Assembly: GCF_001590905.1 (NCBI RefSeq) | Contig: NZ_BCTT01000002.1 | Location: forward strand, 235,597 to 299,596 | Source: Serratia grimesii NBRC 13537 | GTDB taxonomy: Bacteria > Pseudomonadota > Gammaproteobacteria > Enterobacterales > Enterobacteriaceae | Length of the DNA stretch: 64,000 nucleotides | Direction of reading: 5' to 3' | In this document: one piece after another, positions 30,048 to 39,568 of the stretch | Position numbering within the stretch: position 1 is the first letter of the stretch | How the letters are laid out: every line of letters starts with the position of its first letter | Translations under genes and position numbers: made by a program | The notes under the pieces: model-generated | The model's database searches: none | Told to the model about the DNA's origin: nothing | Seen by the model: only the letters and a program-made list of their open reading frames with translations

Positions 30048-30488
30048 ATGAGCGAAATTCTAAATCCCTGTGTCAGTTGCGGCGCGTGCTGCGGCTATTT
30101 TCGAGTGTCATTCTATTGGGCCGAAGCGGAAGATGGCGGCGGCGTGGTTCCTATATCCCTTACTGAGCCGTTAACCCCCTTCCTGCGCTGTATGCAGGGG
30201 ACCAACAGCAAGTCCCCACGCTGTACCGCACTCGACGGTGAAATCGGCAAAGCTGTTTCTTGCTCTATTTACCTCAATCGTCCCAGCCCATGTCGCGAGT
30301 TCGACCAGTCCGGAGAAAACGGTCTGCGCAATGAAGCCTGCGATCGTGCCCGCGAACGTTATGGTTTGCCGCCTTTGCCCGTTCCCTTGGCTTTATCCTT
30401 GCCAATAACGGTGATTGCCGAAGAAATCGCCGCAGTGCAACTCGCGGGGTGCCACAGCAGCGCGGAACAGGGTACAATCGCCCACTGA
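30048..30488 (+). CDS. YkgJ-family cysteine-cluster protein
   Basis: The 146-residue protein begins with [13 protein letters not shown], the CxxCxxCC cluster (Cys8, 11, 14, 15) of the YkgJ/UPF0153 family, which probably binds zinc or an iron-sulfur centre. Further cysteines follow in [28 protein letters not shown] and [15 protein letters not shown], the last two also being typical of the family. An in-frame stop just upstream fixes the ATG at 30048; the ribosome binding site is weak. The function is unknown. E. coli has yciEFG in this place instead. Confidence 0.87.
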   Translation: MSEILNPCVSCGACCGYFRVSFYWAEAEDGGGVVPISLTEPLTPFLRCMQGTNSKSPRCTALDGEIGKAVSCSIYLNRPSPCREFDQSGENGLRNEACDRARERYGLPPLPVPLALSLPITVIAEEIAAVQLAGCHSSAEQGTIAH

Positions 30489-30497
30489 TTTTTGATT

Positions 30498-30623
30498 TAT
30501 ACCCAAAATAATTCGAGTTGCATCGCGGCGGCAACAAAACGCATCCCCTGGCGCATACGGTAGTACGTGACCAGGGTCAGCGCAGGAAGCCAACAAAAAT
30601 GCAACTTGAAGTATGAAAGGTAT
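30498..30623. repeat. Imperfect terminal-inverted-repeat element, copy 2 (MITE-like)
   Basis: The left end TATACCCAAAATAATTCGAG with following TTGCA and the right end TGCAACTTGAAGTATGAAAG with following GTAT are imperfect inverted repeats. The inner part (GGCGGCAACAAAACGCATCC...) does not code. It sits between the cysteine-cluster gene and yciC, 31 bases before the yciC start. Confidence 0.6.
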
Positions 30624-30653
30624 CTCTCTGTTTCTCGATACCAAGGAGTCTGC

Positions 30654-31406
30654 ATGCCTATCACGGCCAACACGTTGTACCGTGACAGTTTCAATTTTTT
30701 CCGTAACCAACTGACCAGTATCCTAATGCTGGCGCTGTTGACCGCGTTCATTTCTGTGTTGCTCAATCAGGCTTTCAGCCCTGACGTTGAGCAGTTGAAA
30801 ATTCTGAGCGCAACGGAAGGTGACTTTGCTGCATCCGCCGGTATGGGGATCCAGGAAATCATTCAACAAATGACCCCAGAGCAACAAATGGTGTTATTGA
30901 AGGTCTCAGCCGCCGCCACGTTTTCTGCATTAGTGGGTAACGTGTTGCTGGTGGGTGGGATGTTGACGCTGATTCGCCTGGTTTCCCAGGGGCAGCGTAT
31001 CAGCGCACTGCGCGCTATCGGGGCTTCTGCACCGGAGCTGCCGCGTCTGCTGCTGCTGCTGTTTATCTGCACGTTGTTGACCCAACTGGGCCTGACGCTC
31101 TTTGTCGTGCCTGGCGTGATCATGGCAATCGCTTTCTCGTTGGCGCCGGTCATTACCGTTACCGAGAAAAAAGGCGTCTTTGCCTCGATTAAGCTGAGTT
31201 GCAAGTTGGCATTTGCCAATGCACGCGTGATTGTTCCAGCCATGATGCTCTGGCTGGCCGCAAAACTGCTGGTGCTGTTTTTGGTGAGCCACCTTTCAGT
31301 GCTGACGCCAAACGTCGCTAGTGTAGTGCTGACTGCGCTGAGCAACCTGGTTTCCGCACTGCTGCTGATTTACCTGTTCCGTCTTTATATGCTGCTGCGC
31401 AGTTAA
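30654..31406 (+). CDS. yciC: UPF0259 membrane protein YciC
   Basis: The 250-residue polytopic inner-membrane protein aligns with E. coli YciC from [19 protein letters not shown] to [14 protein letters not shown]. About six hydrophobic segments are evident. Conserved blocks are [44 protein letters not shown] and [18 protein letters not shown]. The start at 30654 has AAGGAG at 7 bases; the longer frame back to 30567 runs into the repeat element and is rejected. The function is unknown. Confidence 0.93.
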   Translation: MPITANTLYRDSFNFFRNQLTSILMLALLTAFISVLLNQAFSPDVEQLKILSATEGDFAASAGMGIQEIIQQMTPEQQMVLLKVSAAATFSALVGNVLLVGGMLTLIRLVSQGQRISALRAIGASAPELPRLLLLLFICTLLTQLGLTLFVVPGVIMAIAFSLAPVITVTEKKGVFASIKLSCKLAFANARVIVPAMMLWLAAKLLVLFLVSHLSVLTPNVASVVLTALSNLVSALLLIYLFRLYMLLRS

Positions 31407-31423
31407 TCTTGCGGCAGGAACCT

Positions 31424-31451
31424 AAAAGGCACGCTTCGGCGTGCCTTTTTT
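31424..31451. terminator. Terminator between yciC and the SulP gene
   Basis: AAAAGGCACGC (31424-31434) pairs with GCGTGCCTTTT (31439-31449) around TTCG, with more T after. The genes converge here. Confidence 0.93.
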
Positions 31452-31453
31452 GC

Positions 31454-33157
31454 TTATTGGGCTGCAGGCGGCTCTGCCTGCTCTTTGCTCTGAATCAACT
31501 TCAGGGCCAGGTATAAATCCGGTACCAGGATTAATTCCCGGTCGCGCCCTAGCCGATTGATACGGAACCAGCGTGTCAATTCGGTTCGCCGCCCAGCCAG
31601 CACCAACTTAACGTTACGCTGTAACAAATCTCGCTTTAATTCGTCGATCGCGGCCAGCACACTGATATCCGCATGGGTAAAACTGGCGACTGCATCCACA
31701 ACCACCCAGCGCGGTTGAAACGGTGTACTGTCCACCAGATTAAGTATCCGTCGTTTGAAATAGGCCACATTGAAATAAGTCAGCGGCGAGTTGAAGCGAT
31801 ACATCATCACCCCTGGCACCACCTTTATGCCGTTATTGTTGCCCATTGAGTGGATCATACCTTCATCATTGACACCCAAGAGCTGTTCAGTCGGACGAAA
31901 CACCGTGCGCAGAAACTGCATCAAACCTAACAACACCGCCAACCCAATGCCACTGATCACCCCCACCAGCAGTACACAAAGGAAGGTAAACATCGCCAAC
32001 CTGAATGCCTGAGCATTGCGACGCCGCATCACCCAGATACCGCGGATATCCAGCAGAGACCAAGCAGCATACATCAGCACCACACCCAAGCCCGCCACCG
32101 GAATGAATTGCAACGGTGCCATCAGGAATAGCAAGACGAAAGCGATCACTGCCGCTGCAATGATCGATACCAACTGACTTTTACCACCATTAGCATCATT
32201 GACTGCGGTACGCGAATCTGCCCCGCTGATGGCGAACCCCTGCGACAGCGCCGAGACGATGTTCACTAACCCGAGTGCACGGAATTCAGCATCCGCATTC
32301 ACCTCATAACCGTTTTTCGCCGCAAAGCTGCGAGCAGTCAGCATCATACTGACAAAGCTCACCACCGCGAGGTTAAGTGCCGGGATGACCATGTCACGCA
32401 GCAAACCTGGCTGGAAATCTGGCCACTGTACGATAGGCAACACATCACTGAATCCCCCCACCGTCACCACACCATGTTGTTGCAACCCGCCAACCCAGGT
32501 GACAAAAGTAACCAGAACGATAGCAAATAACGGCGCGGGCCAGTTAGGGCGCCATTTTTTGAACCCGATCAGCGTAACCAGGGTCAATAACGATACCGCC
32601 ATCGTTAGCCAGTCGCTGTGCATCAGATTGCCCGGCAATGCATAGATACGTTCAATCAATTGCGCCGGGTGCACGCCAAATCCGAACACCTTGCCAATCT
32701 GATCGACAATGATGGTAATCGCCACGCCGTTCAGCAAACCGCTGAGTATTGGCCGTGAGAGCAAGTCGGCCAGTGCGCCCAGCTTGAAGCGGCTGGCCAA
32801 CAGACACCAGGCCCCCATCATCGCCGTCATCATAATAGTCAACTGCCAGTGGCGCTCCATATTACCCGCAGCTAACGGAGTCACGACGGCAGCAATGACG
32901 GCACAAGTCGCTGCGTCTGGCCCCACAATAAGCTGGCGCGAGGATCCGAAAAACGCGTAGGCAACCATCGGTAAGATACATGAATAGAGCCCGACTACTG
33001 GGCTGACTCCGGCCAATTCGGCGTAGGCAATCGCCACCGGCAATGCCACGGCAGCAACGGAAAGTCCGGCGCGTATGTCCGGTTTGAGCCAACTGCGTTG
33101 ATACCCTAATAAATGCGTCAAACCGGGCGTAAGCGCCTGGAGAGATTTCCACTGCAT
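31454..33157 (-). CDS. SulP/SLC26-family anion transporter with STAS domain
   Basis: The 567-residue protein has the SulP transporter core (residues about 15-400): DIRAGLSVAAVALPVAIAYAELAGVSPVVGLYS is the family signature, followed by FGSSRQLIVGPDAATCAVIAA and SGADSRTAVNDANGGKSQL. A cytoplasmic STAS domain follows (about 430-545; RWVVVDAVASFTHADISVLAAIDELKRDL). Substrates in the family include sulfate, bicarbonate and dicarboxylates; the sequence does not decide between them. It is not in the genomic context of E. coli dauA. It stands alone between yciC and yciB, a position without a homologue in E. coli. Confidence 0.9.
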   Translation of the reverse strand: MQWKSLQALTPGLTHLLGYQRSWLKPDIRAGLSVAAVALPVAIAYAELAGVSPVVGLYSCILPMVAYAFFGSSRQLIVGPDAATCAVIAAVVTPLAAGNMERHWQLTIMMTAMMGAWCLLASRFKLGALADLLSRPILSGLLNGVAITIIVDQIGKVFGFGVHPAQLIERIYALPGNLMHSDWLTMAVSLLTLVTLIGFKKWRPNWPAPLFAIVLVTFVTWVGGLQQHGVVTVGGFSDVLPIVQWPDFQPGLLRDMVIPALNLAVVSFVSMMLTARSFAAKNGYEVNADAEFRALGLVNIVSALSQGFAISGADSRTAVNDANGGKSQLVSIIAAAVIAFVLLFLMAPLQFIPVAGLGVVLMYAAWSLLDIRGIWVMRRRNAQAFRLAMFTFLCVLLVGVISGIGLAVLLGLMQFLRTVFRPTEQLLGVNDEGMIHSMGNNNGIKVVPGVMMYRFNSPLTYFNVAYFKRRILNLVDSTPFQPRWVVVDAVASFTHADISVLAAIDELKRDLLQRNVKLVLAGRRTELTRWFRINRLGRDRELILVPDLYLALKLIQSKEQAEPPAAQ

Positions 33158-33391
33158 AAACTATTTTCCGTTATAAATTATCCGGCTATTATTGCGCGTA
33201 TCATGCGATGCCAGTGCCGTGCTGGCAATCTACCCGCCGCGAACTCGCGACCTCAATCGTAAGTTTATGCAAATTCCTGCTTTCATGGCGGAAATCCGGT
33301 GGCTAAACGCCGATAATCAGCACTTTCCAGCGGTACACAGAGACCGCCAAATCCGGTATAGTCGGCCGATGAACAGATGATGGATTGATTT

Positions 33392-33931
33392 ATGAAGCAG
33401 TTTCTTGATTTCCTCCCGTTAATTGTCTTTTTTGCATTCTATAAGCTCTACGATATCTACGTTGCTTCTGGTGCGCTGATTGTCGCTACGGCTCTGGCGT
33501 TAGTGTTCACCTGGTTCAAATACCGCAAAATCGAAAAGATGACGTTGATCACCTTCCTGATGGTATTGGTGTTCGGTACTCTGACGTTGGTGTTCCATAA
33601 CGATTTGTTTATCAAATGGAAAGTGACAATCATCTACAGCCTGTTCGCGCTGGCGTTACTGATCAGTCAACTGGTGCTCAAAAAGCCGCTGGTTCAACGT
33701 ATGCTGGGTAAAGAGATAACGCTTCCCGATAGAGTCTGGAACAACCTCAACCTGGCTTGGGCCGTGTTTTTCCTGGCTTGCGGCTTGGCAAATATTTACG
33801 TGGCTTTCTGGCTACCTCAGAGTGTGTGGGTTAACTTTAAAGTGTTCGGGCTGACCGCGCTGACGCTGATATTTACCCTCCTCAGCGGCGTGTATATTTA
33901 TCGGCACATGCCGGAAGAACAGAAAAAATAG
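33392..33931 (+). CDS. yciB: Intracellular septation protein A, YciB
   Basis: The 179-residue inner-membrane protein has five hydrophobic segments and the family opening [33 protein letters not shown] ending and [29 protein letters not shown] are conserved. It equals E. coli YciB in length. It is involved in cell-envelope synthesis and elongation/division in enterobacteria. It probably shares a transcript with yciA after a 75-base gap that contains a hairpin (TGCCCGT 33947-33953 with ACGGGCA 33964-33970). Confidence 0.95.
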   Translation: MKQFLDFLPLIVFFAFYKLYDIYVASGALIVATALALVFTWFKYRKIEKMTLITFLMVLVFGTLTLVFHNDLFIKWKVTIIYSLFALALLISQLVLKKPLVQRMLGKEITLPDRVWNNLNLAWAVFFLACGLANIYVAFWLPQSVWVNFKVFGLTALTLIFTLLSGVYIYRHMPEEQKK

Positions 33932-34006
33932 TTACAAAATTGTTAATGCCCGTGGCCTTTGCTACGGGCAGTATAGTGAAATCCCTTCATTGATAAGCAG
34001 ACAGCT

Positions 34007-34435
34007 ATGACTCAACAACGACCTTTACCTAGTGGCGAAATGGTGCTGCGAACGCTGGCGATGCCGGCAGATACCAACGCCAACGGTGACATTTTTGGCG
34101 GCTGGCTGATGTCGCAGATGGACATCGGCGGCGCTATCCAGGCGAAAGAAATTGCCGAAGGCCGCGTCGTCACCGTGCGTGTCGATGGAATGACCTTTCT
34201 GAAGCCGGTCGCGGTGGGTGACGTGGTGTGTTGCTACGCGCACTGCATTCGCACCGGACGCAGCTCCATCACCATCAATATCGAAGTGTGGGTCAAGAAA
34301 GTGTCCTCTGCCCCAATCGGTCAGCGCTACCGTGCAACCGAAGCGGTGTTTACCTATGTAGCCGTGGATGACGAAGGTAACTCACGTGCCCTGCCAGATG
34401 GCAAGATGAACTTCCGCGTCGGCTTCGAAGAATAA
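34007..34435 (+). CDS. yciA: Acyl-CoA thioesterase YciA
   Basis: The 142-residue hotdog-fold thioesterase hydrolyses a broad range of acyl-CoA esters. The signature NANGDIFGGWLMSQMDIGGA (residues about 24-43) carries the catalytic aspartate (Asp39). VRVDGMTFLKPVAVGDVVCCYA follows. The length and sequence match E. coli YciA. It lies downstream of yciB and ends at a strong terminator. Confidence 0.95.
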   Translation: MTQQRPLPSGEMVLRTLAMPADTNANGDIFGGWLMSQMDIGGAIQAKEIAEGRVVTVRVDGMTFLKPVAVGDVVCCYAHCIRTGRSSITINIEVWVKKVSSAPIGQRYRATEAVFTYVAVDDEGNSRALPDGKMNFRVGFEE

Positions 34436-34454
34436 GCTGAGATGCAGGCAGTAA

Positions 34455-34483
34455 AAAGGGTCGCCATGGCGACCCTTTTTTAT
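34455..34483. terminator. Terminator between yciA and tonB
   Basis: GGGTCGC (34458-34464) and GCGACCC (34469-34475) form a perfect stem with A-rich left and T-rich right flanks, usable by both converging genes. Confidence 0.93.
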
Positions 34484-34494
34484 AGGTATCAATA

Positions 34495-35271
<777 letters not shown>

Positions 35272-35433
35272 TTAAATGCAAATAGCAATCATATTCAATA
35301 ACGAATGGCAAACTATCGCTCTAATCGTCATTAATCATCGCTAAAACCTGCAAACTCATGGGGATATTAACCTTTCATTTGCCTTTTAACTGAGGCTTTT
35401 ACACGCTTTATTAACCTGATTTACCGTGATTAA

Positions 35434-35460
35434 AATAAAAAAACCCGCCTTAGCGGGTTA
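35434..35460 (-). terminator. Terminator of queH
   Basis: AACCCGC (35442-35448) pairs with GCGGGTT (35453-35459) around CTTA. On the minus strand it is followed by a run of T (complement of AAAATAAAAAA at 35433-35443). Confidence 0.88.
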
Positions 35461-35478
35461 TCTTTCACCAATGTAGCG

Positions 35479-36132
35479 CTATTCTTCATCACCATAATAC
35501 AGCACACCCAACTTGATCAGCGGTCTGCCCTGCGCTTTACGGTGCAAGTTGGTATCGCGCAATGAATAGACACAGCCGCAGTACTCCTGCTGATAAAAGC
35601 GCTCACGCTTGCTGATATCAATCATCCGCGACGCACCGCCTTTTTTGCGCCAGTTATAATCCCAATACGCCAGGTCTGGATACTTTTCCGCCGCGCGTAT
35701 GCCGCAGTCTGTAATTTGCTGCATATTCTTCCAGCGAGATATGCCCAGCGAACTGGAAATGGTGTCGTACCCGTTTTCGTGCGCATAAAGTGCCGTGCGT
35801 TCAAAACGCATGTCGAAACACATGGTGCAACGGATCCCACGTTCTGGTTCGTTCTCCATGCCTTTAGCACGGGCAAACCAGTTGTCAGTATCGTAGTCGG
35901 CATCGATGATAGGCACACCATGTTGCTCAGCAAAACGGATGTTCTCGTCTTTACGCAATAGGTATTCTTTTTGAGGATGAATGTTCGGGTTATAAAAGAA
36001 AATGGCGTATTCGATTCCAGAAGCCTGGATCGCTTCCATCACCTCACCGGAACAAGGCGCACAGCAAGAGTGCAGCAGCAGCTTGCGTTTGCCCGCAGGT
36101 AAGTCGAGTTTTTCTCTAACCAGTTCCGTCAT
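35479..36132 (-). CDS. queH: Epoxyqueuosine reductase QueH
   Basis: The 217-residue protein (formerly DUF208) has the QueH cysteine motifs: [14 protein letters not shown] (Cys23, 24, 27) at the N-terminus, [16 protein letters not shown] in the middle and [10 protein letters not shown] near the C-terminus, ligands for a 4Fe-4S cluster and a further metal. It has [13 protein letters not shown] and [12 protein letters not shown] as other family segments. QueH reduces epoxyqueuosine to queuosine in tRNA and is an unrelated replacement of QueG. The start at 36132 (GAGGTGAGGAA upstream) is chosen; an ORF back to 36246 adds 38 unrelated residues. E. coli K-12 uses QueG, so this is an accessory difference. 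Confidence 0.9.
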   Translation of the reverse strand: MTELVREKLDLPAGKRKLLLHSCCAPCSGEVMEAIQASGIEYAIFFYNPNIHPQKEYLLRKDENIRFAEQHGVPIIDADYDTDNWFARAKGMENEPERGIRCTMCFDMRFERTALYAHENGYDTISSSLGISRWKNMQQITDCGIRAAEKYPDLAYWDYNWRKKGGASRMIDISKRERFYQQEYCGCVYSLRDTNLHRKAQGRPLIKLGVLYYGDEE

Positions 36133-36313
36133 TTCCTCACCTCTCAACCCTTGTCCTATTAAATCGCGCGGCCGCACTATACGAATAAAAACGAGTCGCT
36201 TCAAGGTATAAGCGCCAGCCATAGGCAAATCCCAGCGGGCAGGCATTCCCTTGTATCCCCTTTTGCGCTACTTTAAATTTACCGTTCTATAGCAATGATT
36301 TTAAAGGTGAAAC

Positions 36314-36610
36314 ATGCTTTATCTGATCTACGCGCAAGACGTGCCCAACTCATTGGAAAATCGCTTATCAGTGCGCCCTGCACATCTGGCTCGCCTGCAG
36401 GCATTGCGTGATGAGGGCCGCCTGGTAATTGCAGGTCCAAATCCCGCCATCGACAGCAACGATCCTGGCAGTGCCGGTTTCAGCGGTTCTACTGTGATTG
36501 CTGAATTCGCTTCATTGGCAGATGCTCAAGCTTGGGCCAAGCAGGATCCTTACGTCGCCGCAGGCGTATATGCTGACGTGACGGTAAAACCCTTTAAGCA
36601 AGTATTGTAG
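36314..36610 (+). CDS. yciI: YciI family protein
   Basis: The 98-residue protein has the ferredoxin-like YCII fold pattern: [45 protein letters not shown], and the C-terminal [33 protein letters not shown]. It matches E. coli YciI, whose function is not known. AAAGGTG lies just before the ATG. E. coli kch, its neighbour there, is absent here. Confidence 0.93.
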   Translation: MLYLIYAQDVPNSLENRLSVRPAHLARLQALRDEGRLVIAGPNPAIDSNDPGSAGFSGSTVIAEFASLADAQAWAKQDPYVAAGVYADVTVKPFKQVL

Positions 36611-36667
36611 TTTAGGTTCTGCTTAAGCGGGTTAGGCATGGCACCTTTCCCGCTCTATATCGCAGAC

Positions 36668-36696
36668 AAAAAAAAGCCAGCACGGAGTGGCTGGCT
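36668..36696 (-). terminator. Rho-independent terminator on the minus strand
   Basis: AGCCAGC (36675-36681) pairs with GCTGGCT (36690-36696). Eight A in front (36668-36675) make a perfect U-tract on the minus strand, with no T-tract on the plus strand. No protein gene is known upstream on that strand, so it may end a small RNA (see findings). It is not explained by yciI, which runs the other way. Confidence 0.7.
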
Positions 36697-36890
36697 AAAG
36701 GGTTCTTCGAGGGAATATCTTGTTCGGTAACGTTACTCCCTTCACCTCTCGGTTCGCCATCTATTGATGTAATAGGTAAACCCACTTCTTTTTTGGTCGC
36801 TGAATGGAATATTCCCCGTGTTGTCCTACACTTGAGCCGTAGTCAGAGCACAAATTTATCAATTCTTTCTACCTTCCAAAAGGAACAGTG

Positions 36891-37154
36891 ATGAAAGCAA
36901 CTAAATATCTCTTGGCAGCACTGGCATTTGCCTCTTTCTCTTCCATGGCAGCCATCGAAATTACCAAAGAAGAAGCGGCGAAACACACCGAAATTGGGCC
37001 GGTTACCATCTCACAAGACGGTGATGACACCGTTGGTATCGACCATACAAGATTGTCTAAAGCGGTCGATGAAAAAGGCGGTAAGTACTACGTCATTATT
37101 GGCCGTGAAGGGAAAACCACCTTCGAAACCATCAATGCCGTAGCCTACAAATAA
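36891..37154 (+). CDS. DUF1471 (YhcN/BhsA-like) periplasmic protein, second copy
   Basis: The 87-residue protein has a signal peptide (MKATKYLLAALAFASFSSMAA, about 21 residues) and a DUF1471 domain: IEITKEEAAKHTEIGPVTIS, then KGGKYYVIIGREGKTTFETINAVAYK. The start is ATG 36891 with AAGGA 6 bases upstream; GTG 36888 is less likely. Family members are stress-induced and envelope-located, without known biochemical function. It is only distantly like the paralogue at 2465. A TTGAGC/TTATCA pair about 25-50 bases upstream could be its promoter. Confidence 0.88.
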   Translation: MKATKYLLAALAFASFSSMAAIEITKEEAAKHTEIGPVTISQDGDDTVGIDHTRLSKAVDEKGGKYYVIIGREGKTTFETINAVAYK

Positions 37155-37175
37155 TACCGGCATACCTGGTGAAAT

Positions 37176-37208
37176 ATTAACGCGGCGGGCAGGCGATGCC
37201 GCGTTAAT
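37176..37208. terminator. Hairpin between the DUF1471 gene and the TetR gene
   Basis: An 11-bp perfect stem (ATTAACGCGGC, 37176-37186, with GCCGCGTTAAT, 37198-37208) lies between two convergent genes. There is no U-tract, so termination efficiency is uncertain. Confidence 0.6.
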
Positions 37209-37226
37209 CGTGAACATCTCCAGCTA

Positions 37227-37775
37227 TTATTTATCCTGTTGCAATACCACTGACTGAACATCCGCGAACATGCTGTCCCACTCTGACTGGTCAATGTCCA
37301 TCAAACCAAAGAATCTCAACATAAATGCACCCTCAGTCGCCAGGAAAGCCACCCGCGCACGCTTGCCCTCTTCGGTCGTTAAATCCAGACCGGTAATCCG
37401 GCTGCGGTACCAATCTCGTGTGCTGTCCAAATGCTCAGGGGTTTGGATCAAGGTTGCCATCAGACCTGCCGCCTTAGCGCTGGAGGCTTGATCAGAGCTC
37501 CGGGTTGCCTGCATATGTGCTTGTACTGTGGTCGTGGCAGAGGGATTTTCCCCGGCAATGGCATCAAACACCTTGTCATACGCCTTGCCCCAACGTTCAA
37601 ACATTGCGTCAATTAACGCATCTTTGCTACCAAAGCAGTACTGCACCCCGCCCTTGGAAATTCCCATTGCCTTGGCAACGGAATCAATGGTCAGCCCGGC
37701 GGCACCTTGGGTAGCAACAATCTCTTCAGCCACATCCAAAACCTTGTCACGATCGATGCTGCGTTGACGTCCCAT
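37227..37775 (-). CDS. TetR-family regulator of the adjacent efflux gene
   Basis: The 182-residue protein has a TetR N-terminal helix-turn-helix (IDRDKVLDVAEEIVATQGAAGLTIDSVAKAMGISKGGVQYCFGSKDALIDAMFERW, residues 7-62). The C-terminal part (RVAFLATEGAFMLRFFGLMDI) is a ligand-binding domain. It is divergent from an MFS efflux gene 124 bases away, the usual layout of a local repressor such as SmvR with SmvA. The intergenic space has a TACATATGTA palindrome (37795-37804) as candidate operator. The inducer is unknown. Confidence 0.88.
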   Translation of the reverse strand: MGRQRSIDRDKVLDVAEEIVATQGAAGLTIDSVAKAMGISKGGVQYCFGSKDALIDAMFERWGKAYDKVFDAIAGENPSATTTVQAHMQATRSSDQASSAKAAGLMATLIQTPEHLDSTRDWYRSRITGLDLTTEEGKRARVAFLATEGAFMLRFFGLMDIDQSEWDSMFADVQSVVLQQDK

Positions 37776-37794
37776 TGATAAACCCTCTTTTCAA

Positions 37795-37804
37795 TACATA
37801 TGTA
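37795..37804. promoter_or_regulatory. Palindrome in the TetR-MFS intergenic region, candidate operator
   Basis: TACATATGTA is a perfect 10-bp palindrome 20 bases upstream of the tetR start, followed by an AT-rich GGATATATATTA stretch. Its place between the divergent genes fits a TetR operator, but the sequence is short and could be chance. Confidence 0.4.
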
Positions 37805-37899
37805 CGGATATATATTACAACCAGTATACCACCCGAAGCCTTTGGGTGGTTACCTAATGGCAACGCATCCGCGTCGCCCGCTTTTTTTGGAATAATATT

Positions 37900-39372
37900 A
37901 TGCACGTAAACAACCGTTGGTTGATCCTGGCAATGATCTCCAGCGCGCTATTTTTGATCATCATCGACATGACGGTGTTATACACCGCCTTGCCACGACT
38001 CACGCAGGCGCTGGATGCCAGCGCGTCACAGAAATTATGGATCGTAAATGCATACCCGCTCGTGGTCGCTGGTTTATTGCCCGGCGCAGGTATGTTGAGC
38101 GATCGTATTGGTCATAAACGGCTGTTTATTGCTGGGCTGCCTGTTTTTGCCGTCGCCTCTCTGTGTGCAGCCTTTTCTCCGTCGGCCGAATGGCTTATTG
38201 CCGCCCGAGTGTTCCTTGCAGTTGGCGCAGCAATGATGATGCCGGCGACCCTGTCCATCGTCCGACATGTATTCACCGACGAGCGTGAACGCGCCTTGGC
38301 GATTGGTATCTGGGCCGCCGTCGCTTCCGGTGGTGCTGCCCTCGGCCCTGTGGTTGGCGGCGTGTTGCTGGAGTATTTCTGGTGGGGATCGGTGTTTTTG
38401 ATCAACGTCCCTGTCGTCCTGCTGGTACTGCCACTGGCGTGGCGGTTGATACCTCACTGCGGAGGAGAAACTCAACGTCCCTACGATATTCTTGGGTCGG
38501 TACAGATCATGGCAGGTTTGGTGGGCTGTATCTATGCACTGAAAGAGCTGAGTAAAGCGTCACCCTCCTTTACTGCATTAGCGTTTGCCGCCACGATCGG
38601 TATTTTGGCGCTTTGGTTGTTTGTCCGCCGCCAACGACAGCTGCCTTTCCCGATGATCGACTTCTCTTTGTTCAAGAACCGGTTGTTTGCTGGTGGTGTA
38701 GGGGTAGCGTTGGTGTCAATGGTGGCACTGGTGGGCGTGGAGTTGGTGTTAACCCAACGCTTACAGTTAGTGCTTGATTTGAGCCCATTACAGGCCGCGC
38801 TGTTTATTCTGCCGATCCCACTGGCATCCGCCTTGGCTGGCCCACTAGCCGGTTTATTACTACCGCGCTACGGTGAGCGCAACATGATACTTGGCGGCTT
38901 ACTCCTGACAGGGCTCGGTATCGCCGGTCTGGCCCTGCTTTATCAAAGCAGCCTGATGTTGCAGTTGGTTTGCCTGTTTATCGCTGGCTTTGGTATTGGC
39001 GGCGCCATCACTGCCGCATCAACCGCCATCATGCTGAATGCCCCGGAAGAGAAGTCCGGTATGGCGGCATCGATCGAGGACGTCTCCTATGAACTTGGCG
39101 GGGTTCTGGGTATTACACTACTCGGCGGATTGATGACGGCTGTTTATAGCCACAGCCTGGTGCTACCAGATAATTTATCGGTGAGTAACATTGCCTACGA
39201 CAGTATCGATGAAGCCCTAAGATTGGCCGCCAATCTGGCTGTCGAACAAGCAGAACAGCTTAAACGACTTGCGCGCCTGGCCTTCGACCGTGCATTTATC
39301 GTCGTTTTGTTTACTGCGGCGTTACTGATGGCGGTGGGTGCTGGCGTGGCAAAAATGGCCTTGCGCAAGTAA
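37900..39372 (+). CDS. DHA2-family MFS efflux transporter (SmvA/QacA-like)
   Basis: The 490-residue protein has about 14 membrane segments, the pattern of drug:H+ antiporter family 2. Motif D1 is near the N-terminus (ALFLIIIDMTVLYTALPRLTQAL), motif A is GMLSDRIGHKRLFIAGL and motif C-like GIWAAVASGGAALGPVVGGVLLEYFWWGSVFLINVP is in helix 5. The C-terminal half has GMAASIEDVSYELGGVLGITLLGG. These point to cationic biocide or dye efflux as in SmvA and QacA; the substrate is inferred. TGGAA lies 9 bases before the ATG. It is divergent from a tetR-type gene. Confidence 0.88.
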   Translation: MHVNNRWLILAMISSALFLIIIDMTVLYTALPRLTQALDASASQKLWIVNAYPLVVAGLLPGAGMLSDRIGHKRLFIAGLPVFAVASLCAAFSPSAEWLIAARVFLAVGAAMMMPATLSIVRHVFTDERERALAIGIWAAVASGGAALGPVVGGVLLEYFWWGSVFLINVPVVLLVLPLAWRLIPHCGGETQRPYDILGSVQIMAGLVGCIYALKELSKASPSFTALAFAATIGILALWLFVRRQRQLPFPMIDFSLFKNRLFAGGVGVALVSMVALVGVELVLTQRLQLVLDLSPLQAALFILPIPLASALAGPLAGLLLPRYGERNMILGGLLLTGLGIAGLALLYQSSLMLQLVCLFIAGFGIGGAITAASTAIMLNAPEEKSGMAASIEDVSYELGGVLGITLLGGLMTAVYSHSLVLPDNLSVSNIAYDSIDEALRLAANLAVEQAEQLKRLARLAFDRAFIVVLFTAALLMAVGAGVAKMALRK

Positions 39373-39568
39373 TGACACAAAGCCGCTTTTGTTGTTAACG
39401 CATTCTGCTTAAACTGATTTGGCAATTTGCTTTACGGATTTACCGGCATTGGTTTTAGCGATGGCAGTGATGCCTTTGAACGACTTTAACCACAAGATAA
39501 ATCCGGTTACTGTGTTTGTTATGGATATTGTGTGACTCATCGAAACAAATAATCAGGAGAAGATTATT

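Noticed and set aside
36668..36880. RyhB small RNA
   Set aside because: Only the terminator stem resembles RyhB; the conserved RyhB core is missing.
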